From: Leptidea sinapis
Lineage: Eukaryota > Arthropoda > Insecta > Lepidoptera > Pieridae
Direction of reading: 5' to 3'
DNA length: 64,000 nt
Assembly: GCF_905404315.1 (NCBI RefSeq)
Contig: NC_066267.1
Coordinates: 8,694,501-8,758,500 of the forward strand
Position 1 is the first letter of the stretch; each line of letters begins with the position of its first letter. Under the pieces are notes generated by a model. The model was given only the letters and a program-made list of their open reading frames with translations. It ran no database searches and was not told the DNA's origin. Both the position numbers and the translations under genes were made by a program. Shown one piece after another: positions 11,565 through 25,300 of the stretch.

Positions 11565-12135
11565 TCGATTTTGTGGAAAGGGTATGCTGAAAAGGTTTGG
11601 TCATATAAAGGGGAATTAATTGGCACTAGATTGTCCACAATTTGCTGTCAAAAGATTTTGGGGTATTTTGGCCACATTGTTCGACGTCTTTCCAGTGGTA
11701 TTTTCTTTGTATACCTATATACAGCAAATACCACCTCCGAGGAAATAAATGGCGCTAAACTTTATAATGACAACTATGACAAATAAAATCTTTGACTCAT
11801 TTCATCTGCAGTCCCCCTGAAAACGAGATCTGGAAAGATCTTGAAACGTCGGGCTAAAGAAAATAAAAATGTAACTTTTACGCAAAAATCTAATGTAAAA
11901 ACAGTTTCAATTACACGCGTTTTAATCCTTTAAAAGTGTTTTATTTAAATAAGTCTTCCCAGCAATTTACATAAACTGACAGTCATAGGCAAGGTGGAGG
12001 GCAAAATACCACGCGATCACCTAGCCGCCGTGCTGGTCGGACCAGGTCAAGACACTCACTGGCCTACCACTGAAGACCGCAACAAGGAAGCACGAGGACC
12101 GAAAGGAGTGGAAGGTTTTAGTGACCAACGTAACG
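11565..12135 (+). pseudogene. RTE-like LINE C-terminus split by a Penelope fragment
   Basis: The left piece (to about 11695) reads KILGYFGHIVRR, the right piece (from about 11985) reads GKVEGK then, after a frameshift, GRTRSRHS/DQVKTLTGL-type sequence. Together they resemble the end of an RTE-like LINE ORF in which a box like ILQYFGHIIRR is followed by GKVEGKRSRGRSP. The two are separated by the insertion at about 11700-11975. Confidence 0.5.
11700..11975 (+). mobile_element. Penelope-type pLTR fragment with degenerate hammerhead-like motif
   Basis: Positions 11811-11860 read CCCTGAAAACG, a stem AGATCT-GGAA-AGATCT, TGAAACGTC and GGGC, so stem I (CCC/GGG), stem II, GAAA and GTC are placed as in a hammerhead, but the CUGANGA core is CUGAAAA. 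The tail (acgcaaaaatctaatgtaaaa, gttttaatcctttaaaa) is found again in reverse at 23700-23812. Confidence 0.5.
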
Positions 12136-12139
12136 AAAA

Positions 12140-13004
12140 CCTACCACCTTCCTCCAGAAATGAAGAACGCGACCAAGAAGACAGAGTATGGATGACTGGA
12201 TTGACTAGAACACACTGGGGATTATGTCAGGTATGTTACCCTTGAAATGGTCAGTGCATACCGTAATCTCGGTGACCTCTAGGAGACAAACGGTAGTGAG
12301 AGTAAAATACTTAAAACTATTTTACAAATATTTGGTTATTTATTTATATTGTACTATTATTATGCAATTCGATTGGGAGACAAAATTCGTAACCTATGCG
12401 GCGGGTATGAATTTTGTAGTTTAATGAAAACAGAACCTTAAATCGATTTGTGCAATTATAAAAACCTATACAGAACGCAATAAAAAGCAACTTTAGTAGA
12501 TATAGTGCACCTTTTGGTACTAGTGGAAAGTACTTTAAAAAAGTCCTTTAGATAAACAATAAATCTACTTTTACTTTTTAGGATCTATTTTTTTACGATC
12601 GTTTGTTTAAATGTATTTATCTAATACAAAACATATGGCGTGAAAATATACAAATGCGTATCGTTACAAATGTCTAAATTCAACATAATTGTGTACAAAA
12701 ACGTACGTATATGGTAATTCGTCAGTCTGTGATAAATCCGACTTTAGTCGGTTAACGTAAAAGGGACCCTGTATAGGAACTTATTAATAGCACACAATCG
12801 ATTCTCGCCTCCGTATAAATACACTTCGAAAGTAATTTTCGCCTTAAGCCGTATATATAGACTCTCAAATTAAAGCAGTGCTTTCCACGTTTTATTACAA
12901 TCTTGGATAATATCTTTGATAATTTTAAAATAAACCACCTTAGCATAGTTACTGCTCTATTATACGAATGAGGATAGTTAAATTTTTTTTTTAAATTATT
13001 TTTG
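12140..13004. other. Intergenic, no gene seen
   Basis: AT-rich sequence downstream of RNF25. No protein-coding exon is supported. Confidence 0.4.
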
Positions 13005-13010
13005 TTTATT
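13005..13010 (-). terminator. Candidate poly(A) signal of RNF25
   Basis: AATAAA on the minus strand, about 325 bases after the stop codon of the RNF25-like gene. Other AATAAA-like hexamers lie further on (about 12890), so the true cleavage site needs transcript data. Confidence 0.3.
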
Positions 13011-13333
13011 GAGTCAGAATGTAACGATTCATGGTTGTGAGTTGAGGAGAAAATAATGATACAAATTATCATTCGGAGCTTACAGAACATTTGAAAGTTA
13101 GAATTGATAAGACCAAGAGTAATAGTATAGGAGCCATATTGTAGACGATTCCAATAGCTGTAATCATTTGGGTGTGAAAGTATTCTTGTCACACTAAAGG
13201 AGTGTAACCGAGAGAACGTAACATATGAGTGATGGTGAAAGTTATTGTGAGCTGGCAGAACAAAAGTGTAGGCGGGGCGTTTGACGATGGGAGGTGGCTA
13301 GGGTAAACAAGTGAGTATTATTTGTAAATCGGG

Positions 13334-13388
13334 TCACCGCGCACCGCCACGGCCACGGCGGCCTGGCTTTCCACGACGATTGAAGCCA
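13334..13388 (-). CDS. RNF25: RNF25 exon 7 (Arg/Gly tail and stop)
   Basis: Acceptor TTTTTCCAG, T completing an Arg codon, then GFNRRGKPGRRGRGGAR and TGA at 13336-13334. The GC-rich RG tail stands out from the AT-rich surroundings. Confidence 0.85.
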
Positions 13389-16300
13389 CTGGAAAAACAA
13401 ATGAAAGAGTTAAAAACACTATGCTCATAAATATTTTATTAACAGTTAAGTTTTATTTCAGACATAGAGATCCATACAAGATACAATAGATAAATAAACA
13501 GATAACTTAAAATTTATGTTAGTAAACACTTATATAACAATACTTAAAACTAAAGGCTCTTATGGTATAAATACCACTATACTACTATACCAGGGGGAAC
13601 CTCCTTTGCACAGGATGCCGGCTAGATTATGGGTACCACACCTGCGCCTATTTCTGCTATGAAGGAGTAATATGTAAGCATTACTGTGTTTCGGTCTGAA
13701 GGGCGTCGTAGCTAGTGAAATTACTGGACAAATGAGACATCTTATGTCACAAGGCTGCCGAGCGCAAGGTGCAGTGCCACTCAGAATTTTTATCAAAGCC
13801 AAATTTCTGAGCGGCATTGCATTTATGCTCGTCACTTTACGACATAAGGTGTTAAGTCACATTAGTCTAGTAATTTCAATAGGTGCGGCGCCATTTTAAT
13901 CGAAACACAGAAAATGTTTGAACATTACTACTTTCATGGACGGACGAAAAAGACCCCGCCGTCCGCGTCGTTAGTCTACGTCTATCTGTTATAAAATAAT
14001 ATACCCGTTGACAATTTTAGTATTTACACTTCTTCACTAAATCTACATTCATTCCCTTCTCAATAACTGACACGCGTGAATTAACTGTGCCCTTGGAATT
14101 TAACAACGCTGTACAATGCGCAGGTCAGGCCACATATGGAGTATTGCTTTCATGTCTGGTCTGGCGCACCCCAGTATCAGCACGATCCATTTGACCGCGT
14201 GCAACGCAGAGCAGCTCGAATTGTCGGGGACCCAGTGCTCTGTGAACGGCTGGAACACTTGGCGTTGCGTAGAGACATCGCTTCATTGTGTGTCCTCTAC
14301 CGCATTAATCACGGGGAGTGTTCCGAAGACCTGTTTCACCTGATTCCTGCCGCTGGATTCCACCTTCATCTATCATCTCCACCATCTGGATGTGTGGCGG
14401 TCCTCCACAGTGTGGTTTTCAAGGAGCTTTCTTCCACGTACTACAAAGCTGTGGAATGAACTTCCTTGTGCGGCGTTTCCGGGACGATACGACATGGGTA
14501 CTTTCAAAAAAAGCGCGTACATCTACCTTAAAGGCCGGCAACGCTCATGTGATTCCTCTGGTGTTACAAGAGAATGTGAGCAGCGGTGATCATTTAATAC
14601 CATAAAAGAACAACCTCAACCACAACTACTTAATTATAAAAATTTTGCAAACCATATCTAACCGCTCCGAGGATTAACCTGTACGGGTTGTATATTGACA
14701 CCACATTTGTAATATATCCATATCATATTCTAGCTAGAACTAGTACAGTGACATACCGATACGGGCCGCAGTAAGGAGGACGCGTGACGGACGCAGTTGC
14801 AGCACTTGCCGAGTTAGCTCCATCACGGGCGCCGCTAGATGTCTCTGGCGTGGCTACGTTCTGAGCACCACTCGAAGACGACTTTGGCTCCTGCGGGAAA
14901 TATAACAAAATAATGTTAATGAATGTTAGATAACAATCACGTGTGCTTCTTTTGGGTAGAATAAGAACTAGTAATTTGATATTATTAAAAACAAATTGTT
15001 ACTAAAGAGTTTTACTCAAGAAAATGTTATAAGGTATCTTGTTCAGTTTAGGATTACCTAGGGGGTAAGAAGGGGATAAAAATATCGAAGAAAAATTGTT
15101 TACTAAAAATAGAGAGTTTTAACAAACAATAAAACTTACCTATTATTTTTTCTGAGATATCCGGAATCCATATTGAGTCAAAGCCTTGCTTTTCAAGCGT
15201 TTTCGATGCTAGCGACATCTATCTCCCTTCCGGTTTGTGCGTGCAGTGCCACCTAGTGTTTCTTTTACGGACTAAAGTTGTTAAGTTGGAATGACGCACA
15301 AAATATTTTACTCATTATAAGACTCAATGTACCAGGTAGACATTACCTGGATTCCGGATATCTCAGAAAAATTATAGGTAAGTTTTATTGTTTGTTAAAA
15401 CTCTATTATATGTTTCGTCTTCGATATCCGGAATCCATATTGAGTGATATGTTTATTATCTCCCGGTACTCTTTACGATGATGCTATAATGTGTTGATTA
15501 CATAAATAAAATTAAATGAGAATTAATTAAAGTCGATATATTAATTGGTATACAATAATTAAAGATCAAAATATCATCTATTTGACAGCATTAAAATAAT
15601 TAGATAAGGAAAGGGACTCCTGATTATTAACATTAGAAATGATTTGTTTCCGATAGTACTTCCGAAATGTGTGTTCTGATTTCCAATTTCACGTGGACAG
15701 AATCTGATCGATGCTAAAATTTTCTAACCAGTTTAAGGATCCAACTGCCGAACGAACTGAACCAGGTGGGGCATTAATTCCTGCATCTTTAAGTGCTGAT
15801 TTTACCCAGCCCCCTATTATTGTCCTCGTAGCTGGTCGTGGACTACCCCTGGTTGTAATAAATAAATGACTGAAGTTGCCTTTCTCACGGCGTTCCTGTG
15901 ATACCTGTATCAGACGTCTAATCCAGTACACACAGCAGATCTTTTGTTTGGTATTCTTAAGCATTTTCCACCCGGACTGTCTGTGATCAGCCTTATCAGT
16001 TTTCGAGCCGAATACTGGCCAAAGCAAGACTGAATCACCTTCATCTATAAAGTCTCCTGAGCCTATATGCAGCAAGGTGAGATGATCGTGGACTCTTCTG
16101 CCGGACGACAATAATAACAAGATTGCAGTTCGTTTAGAAACTTCAAACATATTATTTTCATTAGGATTGACTTTAGATAAGTGACTTATAAGAATTTTAG
16201 GATCCCAAATAGGGGGTTTTAAAGCTATTACTTGTGATACCGACATTGCTTTTAGTATATGCTTAATAAAGAAATTTGAAGATAAATCAACGTTATTGGT

Positions 16301-19300
16301 GATATTGGTAAAAGTTGAAATCACGGATTTATGAACAAGTATAGTTCTATAGGCCAGTCCTTCTACATTGTGGAGGTATGCTAAGTATCGTGTCACCTCA
16401 GGAGAAGGAAATTTAAAATTTGTTGAACCCTTAGCACATTCTTTCCATTTTTTCCATGCTGGCGCATAAGTGTTAAGAGTTGATTTTCGCCAACTGGATA
16501 GCAATAAGGCTTTATCTTCTTCTGACCAATCCTCGATTACCTCTGACCACCCAAAATCAGCCACGCTTCCAACTGGATTTCTTTTATTCGAGGTGGATGC
16601 ATCCACGTCCTTGTGTCTACCAGTACTCTGTGAAGATTTGCTTGTATTGCTCTGCGCTGGATGTCGGCTATCCAGAAGGCTCTCGTCCATTGTGGGACTA
16701 TCAATATGTAAAGACCCTGAGCCTCGTTTAAGTGCTGCAATACCAGAGGAATCAAGTTTGGCGGGGGGAACAACCATGCTAGCCGAAAGTTCCATTGTTG
16801 ACAAAACGAATTGTGAAATAGGGCTTGACTGTCTAGAGTGTCTCTCGTTACGTAACAGTCCACTACATGAGCTGTATTTGATGCAAACGGGTCCACTACT
16901 GGAGTTTCCCACATCTGAAATATAATTTGAGTGGCTTCGTTCGTCAGATGCCATTCGGGTAAGAGGTCCCTTTGGCGTGACAAGGCATCTACTTCGACAT
17001 TATACCGCCCCGGGAAGTACTGAGCTGTTATGCATGTGTCCAACTCGCCTAGGAGAACCAGTAACGTCTTTGTCTATTTGAGTAATTTCTTTGACTTGGT
17101 CCCACCTTCCTTGTTCCTTGAAATGGCTGAATAGATGGAATTCCTTCGTTTTTACAAATTCGTTTAACTTTCTGAGATTGAATATCGGTCGAAGCGATCC
17201 GTCCGACTTCGGGACAAGAAAAAAGGTTGAAAGGTAACTGGGAGAAGTTTCGGCTTCCTCTAGAATTTGAGACTTGAGCATCACTTCTATTTGTTGGGTC
17301 CTTACCTTTTAAGATTTGACACACATGCGGTGGTGCTCCAATTTCTTTCCAGATATGATAATATTGCTTTAGACACCCACCCTGAAATGCTCGCGACTCA
17401 TGCACTGCGGTTGAAATGTCTAGTCGGGGAGTCAAAACGGTGCTTTCTTGTTTTTCCATTCTGTCGTCCACTTGATGATGCGGATCTGTTATCTGAGAAT
17501 GATTTTGATTTAATATTTTTTCCTCTTTTAGAGCTGTTACGAAATGGCTTTTCACTCAGTTGCTTGCTTGTGGAAGGCTTAAGAATATTGTCGTTCCTCT
17601 GAGGTTGCCTAATTAAACTGTTGCTGTATCCCTGTGTTGTACGCATTGCTGATCTGGCGGCAGACAATTTCTCGAAATTGAGAACCAAAACGTTTTAACT
17701 CGTCATTCATTTCTAGTTCTACAAATCCAGATGTCGTAACGTATTTCTTTTGTACTTCAGCAAACCGTACCGAATTCCATTCCTTACAATCAAATCTTTG
17801 CAATTCTTTTAATTTAGTGAGGTACTTTTCATTCGATTTAGGGTAGATCGGATCTTTAACTATAGTAAATGACTCAGCTAAAACCAGTCGATTTTTATCC
17901 TGATCGTTATTTGGGGGCACTAATGAGAAACTCGAACACGATTGAGAACCCGATGTCTGCATAGATTGTACATCAGAATTTAATGACGTAATCGGAAAAT
18001 TATTTAAACAGACGTTGCAACCTCTGAGCAACCTCTGAGTTTTTTGTATGTGAGGTATTCGCCGAATTAAACTGATTATTAATCATATCTGATTGAGATT
18101 GGGTAATGATATTTGATAAGAAAGCAACTTGTTGTTATAATAATTCAAATCGGGAATCACTTACTTAGCGCACTCGTTTCGGCTTACGAATGTGTGATTT
18201 TTCCTGCTGCTTATCGGTATTTGAACTGGATTCACTCTCCGAAGTAGAACTCGAGGGCGAATTTTTGCTACTTCTTTCTTCTTATCTTCTTTTATTTGAA
18301 GCACTTATATTTTCACTAATTGAATTAGGCTCCATTTAGAAGGGAGACAAAGAAAAGCTTAAATAACTTTTTTAAATTTAATTTGTTTTACTAAATTAGC
18401 TAGATCGATGTGAACGCAACGAAATACGACGCTATAATGAGGAAAAGATTTTGTGCGTCATTCCAACTTAACAGCTTTAGTCCGGAAAAGAAACACTAGG
18501 TGGCACTGCACGCACAAACCGGAAGGGAGATAGATGTCGCTAGCATCGAAAACGCTTGAAAAGCAAGGCTTTGACTCAATATGGATTCCGGATATCGAAG
18601 ACGAAACAAATAATAAGCGATTCAAGTTTTGACAGCACACCGCCAGATATTTTAAACGCTGCAATGTAAATTACTACTAAAATAAATTATTATTTTATTA
18701 ATACTTAGTTTATTTGTAAATAATCAGTAATGGATGATATTAGGTTACTAGCTGACTGGCTGGTTAAAACACTCATGTGATACTATTATCACCCACATTC
18801 GTGTTTTAATACCCCTTATTATACAACAGTTGCATAAATAACTATAAAGTTGCGCTTTTCAAATTGTAAAGCCCGAGCTTTTTACACCTGTAGCCTGTGG
18901 GTAAACTATACACTACGGACATACAGCGATCTGCGTGTTCAATACTATAACGCGTTCCAGGTGCTGATGGAACTGCCGCGCCACTGCAGCGCCTCATACA
19001 GATGGCTTGGCGGCCATCATGCGCAAGCGGTGCGCTTCTACCACGCGCCGCATGCGCGACAGTCCCAACAGCATACTGCGCACGCTATCGGACCGGTGGG
19101 ACTCCCCGATGCTGGCTCGTTGGATACGGCTGCACGCAGTCGTATAGTAATCATCGGGAAGTCCACCCGGAACAGCCTGTTATTTTTTTCTTAATATAAT
19201 AAGTTATTACTAACACTATTTTGTAAGCTTGCAAATTGTACTAACAAATATGGATGTAATCTCATGTATGGATGAATCCGAAATAAATGATTATTATTAT

Positions 19301-22300
19301 AGTCAGTTGGAAGACGTCCACTGCTGGACAAAGGCCTCCCCTAAAGATCTCCACGACGACCGGTCTAGCGCTGCCCTCGTCCAACGTATTCCGGGGGTCT
19401 TGACTAGATCGTCGGTCCGTCTTGTGGGTGGCCTACCAACTCTGTGACTTGAGGATTCTTCTGCCCCACCGGCCATCTGTCCGTCGAACTATGTGCCCTG
19501 TCCACTGCCACTTCAATTTCGCAATCTTTTGGGCTATGTCGCAGGGAAACTCCGAGCATAGCCCTCTGAGCGACAAATAGCTTCCTCACAAGGCCTTAAA
19601 TTAAAAAATATATAACAAAAGAAAAATATTATATTACTTAACAGGATATCTGTGTGTGTGTGTGTGTGTGAGTGTGTGTGTGTGTGTGTGTGTATGCATG
19701 TGTACGTGCGTGTTCATTTAATTCTTACCTCAACTTCAGCAGGGTCAGTGATGATGAGCGGCGGTGGCTCCAAGTCTCCAACTCCGATGACTCCACCACG
19801 AGAGATCTGGTGAGCCATCAATGCTTGCATCCGTTCTTGCATTTCCTGTAATGTGATAAATACAAGGATTTGAACGGCTTGCTCGCTTGGCGATGCGTAG
19901 AGACGTCGTTTCATTGTATTCCAAAGAGCTATTTAACTTGATTCCTACTGAAGAATTCCACCATCGCAACATCACCTTAAATATGGTCCGCAGTAACTGA
20001 ATGTTTGGCTTTTTTTTATTTGGACAAAGTACAACCAAACTATGGAATGAACGCGGTGTTAGTAAGGTCAAAATGGGTATCTTAAAAAAAAACACTTGAT
20101 ACATACGCTCCTGTGATTCTTCTGGCATTCCAAGAGAGTGTACGTGGACTGGTTAGCCTACTATTTTATTAAAAAGGGGACGTGTATGAGTATTATCCGG
20201 ATTCAAAAAGATCTTACAAGGAATCCTGAAATATTTGAGGCACATTGCTCGCAGAATCTAAGATAGTCTCGAAAGACTGATTGGTGACGGGGAAGGTACA
20301 GGGGAAAATATCGAGAGGCCACGTCCGAAAAGATGGTCGGATGAGACATCCGAACATCTGGATATTCCTGTCAACGTAGCACTGCACCAGGCCACCGACC
20401 ATAACCGATGGACATCTACGGAGTCACGATCTTCAGCAGTGAGGGGACGACAAAGAAGAAATAATGAGTATTATAGCATGAGATAGAGAAGAGCAGAAGT
20501 GGGAAGAGGCCTTTGTAGTATCAAAAGGTAAAAAGTTTTGCAGTTTTCAATATATTTTTTTTTTTAGAAAATTTGGAAATGGAAAGTGATTCGCCTTGCA
20601 CATTACAATGCAGTGCTGCTCAAGATTCTTGGAATGAACATTTGGGCGGAAACGCAGTTGTGCTCATCACTTTGAGACATGAGACATTTCACAAGTTACG
20701 GCTCCCTAACACAGTAATTCTTGCCAATTACTGCTTTTTGTATGGAAGAGGAGGACAAACGAGCATAAGGGTCACCTGATGTTAAGTGGTCACCTCCGCC
20801 CACATTTTCTTGCAACATCGGAACAATCTCTGAATTGTTGCCGGCGTTTTAGAAGCTTTTTTTTGAAGGTAACCGTGTCGTATCGTTCTGGAAGCACCGC
20901 ACAAGGAATTAATGGTAGGGATGATATTCTAATTTGTAATGTGTATGAAAATAAGAGACGTGACAAGCAGGATATGAGTTGATGGTCATTGATATGCCCT
21001 GCCCATTACAATGCAGTACCACTCAGGATTATTGAAAAACCCAAAAGTCACCTTGAGACATAAGATGTTAAGTCTCATTTGCCCAGTAATTTCACTAGCT
21101 ACGGCGTCCATCAGACCGAAACACAATAATGCTTACACATTTCTGCTTCACGGCAGAAAAAGGCACCGTTGTGGTACCCATAGCCGGCATACAGGATGCA
21201 AAGGTGCACATACATTCAATCACGCCTTTCATTTGCTATTGTACTTGCTTCCAAGTACTCCCAAACTATGGAATGAATTATTTAGTCCTGCATCTCCAGG
21301 ACAATTCGTATGATCCTAAAAAGCCAGCAACGCTCTTGTCGTTCTTCCGCAAGTTACTTACCATCTAGTGACGTAGTTATTCAAATTCAAATATTTTTAT
21401 TCAAAATAGGATGTGAAATCACTTATTGAAAGTCAAAAAACTACCACCCATTCCAAAATGAATGCCTGAGGCCTGAGAAGAATGAGCGCAACAAAGTCAG
21501 CGGGCTTTTTTTTTCATCAAACATATATTTTTTACAATTAAAGTAACATTTACAAAGTAAGAGCGGTCGCTCCATTCCCAATCTGTGGTATCATTAAGAA
21601 AGTCATTTATGTTATAGTAACCTTTACCACACAAACGTTTTTTAACAATTCTTTTAAATAACGTAATACTTTTGCTTTGAACATTTTCTGGGATCCTGTT
21701 GTAAAATCATATACATCGCCCCACAAAAGACTTGCTAACTCGACTAAGTCGAGTAGTAGGCATTATAAGCTTATGTCTGTTCCTCGTGTTCACATTATTT
21801 GCAAATTCACTTATGTGCCTATGAACATACATTACATTATCAAGAATATATTGAGAAGCAACAGTCAAGATGTTAATTTCTTTGAATGTTGCTCTCAATG
21901 ATTCCTTAGGGCCTAGGTTATAAATAGCGCGAATAGCCCTCTTCTGAAGCACAAATATTGTATTAATATCGGCAGCGCTGCCCCACAGCAATATACCATA
22001 GGACATAATACTATGGAAGTAACTAAAGTATACAAGTCGCGCTGTATCTATGTCAGTTAATTGTCTATTCTTTGAACTGTGTATGCTGCAGAACTAAGTC
22101 TGTTCGCCAATCCTTCAATATGGGGGCCCCATTGTAAGTTAGTTATCCTAATCCATAAATAAAACATCATAGTAAAGAATGATGATACCAACCTTGATTT
22201 CATCAGTGAGTTGGAATGGCTGCGCATCAAGAGACTCAAGGGGAGGTGGTGCCGTCTTCAGATCATCCACTTTGAACTGGACTGTGGAACGACAGACTGG

Positions 22301-25300
22301 ACAAGTTTGCTGCAAGTAAATAACACAAGATTAGCAGTTTTAGAACTTTTAATACTCTGTTGGTCAAAAGTTTGAGTATATTGACGTCTCTGCAACACAT
22401 GAATTTATTTCTATTAGATCTGTTGCAGTTCTAGGTGAATCTGGTTAAACTATAAAATCATAAATATCTAAATGATATGTATATAAACTGTTTTCTAGAG
22501 TGTCGGTGGTGCAAAAGCTCCTCCACTTACTAATGTGTTTTGGCTTTCTAAATTCTTATTAAATAGAAAGCAAAAAAGAACGCCATTTGTTTTCAAAGAC
22601 ATCAAGAATTCTAAAGGGATCAATTTTGATAAAAAATAATGCCTTATATGCCTTTTATATGTATGTTTATCCGAAGCTCTTACAGGAATAAAAAACATAC
22701 ACATGAGGAAACCTACACACACTTTCGAAGAAATTCAAAACGAGTGAGAAAAATTATAACTGGTCTTGGCCTCAAAAGGCAAACTCAGACCGCTTTCACC
22801 TACCTACCATTGTCTAATTTATTGATGATTTTAATCACCACAACACAACGGCACCTATTTCGGCCGTGAAACAGTGTGTATACACAATCTTATTATTATT
22901 ATTTATTTAAACATTACTGTGTTTTTCGGTCTGGAGGGCGCCGAAGCAAATTAAATTACTGGGCAAATGAGACTAACACATACATACTAGTCCGTGATAT
23001 ATATATCACGGACTAGTAAAATTAAACTATGTATATATATATATATATATCGGTGGAATATCAATAAGAAGGAAGGATATCAATATATATAATTGATATA
23101 TATATATATAAGAGATTTCCACCGATAATTGACTCATCACGACATCTCCGAAACTACAAAGCCTACAAGCTTGGAATATGGAAGGTAGGTCCTTTCTAGG
23201 ATGTAGGTGTCAGCTAAGAAACAGATTTGAGAAACTCTTCCCCTAAGGGGGTGAAAGGGGGAGTCGAAGGTTGCATTATTAAGTTAGAGACGTTAAAATC
23301 GACATTTAGGTTATTAGCTTTAAATAATAAAAATCTGTGTAAGTCATTTTAGGAAATCCCCTTTTAAGGATGGTAAAATAGGGGGTAAAGTTTGTATAGA
23401 AACGTTGTAACTATTTTTATTTTAACCTAAAAGGAGAACAACTAAATTGGTACTGGCTTGTATTCATTAAAGTCCAATTTATTTTCTTATAATTAATTCC
23501 TTTACAACTATCCTGTAAGGGGTCAGTTATATGAGTACCACCTATTCGGAAACAACGCTCTGAGTGAAGAGCAATACCAAGAAACTCTCGCAGATTATTG
23601 TAGGAATGTTTTGCATATTTTTGTCAATTTAAAACTTACAGTCCATTTAAAAAAACATACGTCATTCCATAGTATTTTCTTTGATTTATGCGAGTGATGC
23701 ACATTTAAATACACTTTTTAAAGGATTAAAATGAGGGTTAATTTAACTGTGTTTTTACATTAGATTTTGCGTAAAAGTAAAACTTTTATTATTATTTTAG
23801 TTAGCCCGACGTTTAAATATTTAAAATACGTGATTTCGGTACCTGATAGGGTTTGGCTTCAACCCGCTGCCAAGAAGGCAGCTTATCCAGTTCCTCTTCA
23901 TAATACTTCTTGCCAGAAATTAAGTGCTTGCCAAGACAGTAGTTATGAAAATAATGGAAGCATTGGGTCTTGGTAAAAATGTCCCCGTTTTTGAAGCCGT
24001 GGAGGCAGATAACACACTGGCCCTGGGGCAGGTTGGACTGGGTCAAACATTCCCTCACCATCTAAAAAAAGGAAACGTTATATAAATAATTAGGCGACCC
24101 GCACAGGGGTAGGTCTATATAAGGGCTTATTAAACTTCAGCCCAAGGCACCGTGCATTCAAAGGGCTTATTACAATTGAAACCTACTGACACAATACCTA
24201 TTGTTTTCTTTTGTAGGTGCGGCTGACTTTTCGTTACACAACACGAAAAAAATTTGATTAGACGTGACACGCCAATGACTACGTTATAAAAAGTTAATTT
24301 ATCAACGATACGTCACTCGAACGGTTGACTCGAGATTTCGCGGGTTCGAGTCCCGCATCGTTCATAAATTTTGTTTTCAAATTTTATTTTGTATAATAAT
24401 TAATACCAGAAGGAAGGGTTATTAAAACATAAAGTGTTGTACCAATGCTTATACTTTGTTTTACACATACTTAAGATCTAAATTATTAAAATATTAGTAT
24501 GAACTTATACTTATCCAAAAATAGGAGGAGAACCTTCGCAATGTTACAAATGGATAATTCTAGTGTGATGAGGGAGGCAGCGTCACGCAAACTAGGCCAG
24601 GAAACCTGCTGCTGAACAATAGCAGCTCAGCTTTTGTAAACGCGACCTACATTTCGTCTTTTCATTTATTATTACCATGGTTATACAAAGAGCACTGTAG
24701 AAATTTTTCACTAGAAGATTGAAATATAATATGACAAATCCAATATGCGTAAGAATTCAACCTTTCAAATGAAAATAAATCTTTAAAAATAGATGGACCA
24801 CGACATCAACACAGCAACAAAAAAAAAGGGTAGCACTCCGGGAGTGCCGGCAGAAGTTCTAGTTTCCGAACATTAAAGTTGTGCATTTTTGAATATTTTG
24901 GCATGGTTAGGGAACAATTTCGCACGAATTGCTTTATTTATCAGTATTAAAGTACTAGCATTTTCATTTATTGCGCAATCGTACAAAAAAATGACAATTT
25001 ATATTATATTATTTACACTTCAGCACTATTACAATTATTTTACATCAAAAAGTTTATCTCTCAAGAAAATCAACTTTCATCCATTCTAAACTGTAAAAAT
25101 ATTTCGCGGCTGAGATTCAATCCCTCGAGCGCGTGTTTCGGCTTCGCAATTACAATGATTCAACCACTGGTCAAATGATCGTAAGATCATTAAGTTGACG
25201 AACTATAATTAGTTAAAATTATAAATGTTTCATCCATAATTTCAACGACTGTCTTACGAATTTTCGATCAGATCATGTGTCCTGACGCGAGTTTAACATT

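Larger units (their letters stand above)
15113..18616 (-). mobile_element. DIRS-type tyrosine-recombinase retrotransposon
   Basis: A 3.5-kb element in RNF25 intron 5, same strand as the gene. Order on the minus strand: terminal repeat, gag remnant, RT N-terminus, RNase H end, tyrosine recombinase, internal complementary region, terminal repeat. The terminal repeats are inverted and nearly identical over about 165 bp. This combination is diagnostic of the DIRS order, whose members integrate with a tyrosine recombinase instead of a DDE integrase and make no target duplication; none was found. The RT active-site region is deleted, so the copy cannot be autonomous. Confidence 0.9.

Noticed and set aside
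12752..13192. 146-codon minus-strand ORF downstream of RNF25
   Set aside because: Composition is that of AT-rich noncoding DNA, no domain or exon partner; probably 3' UTR or intergenic.
16470..16925. Plus-strand ORF of 151 codons
   Set aside because: Shadow of the DIRS recombinase; no family features.
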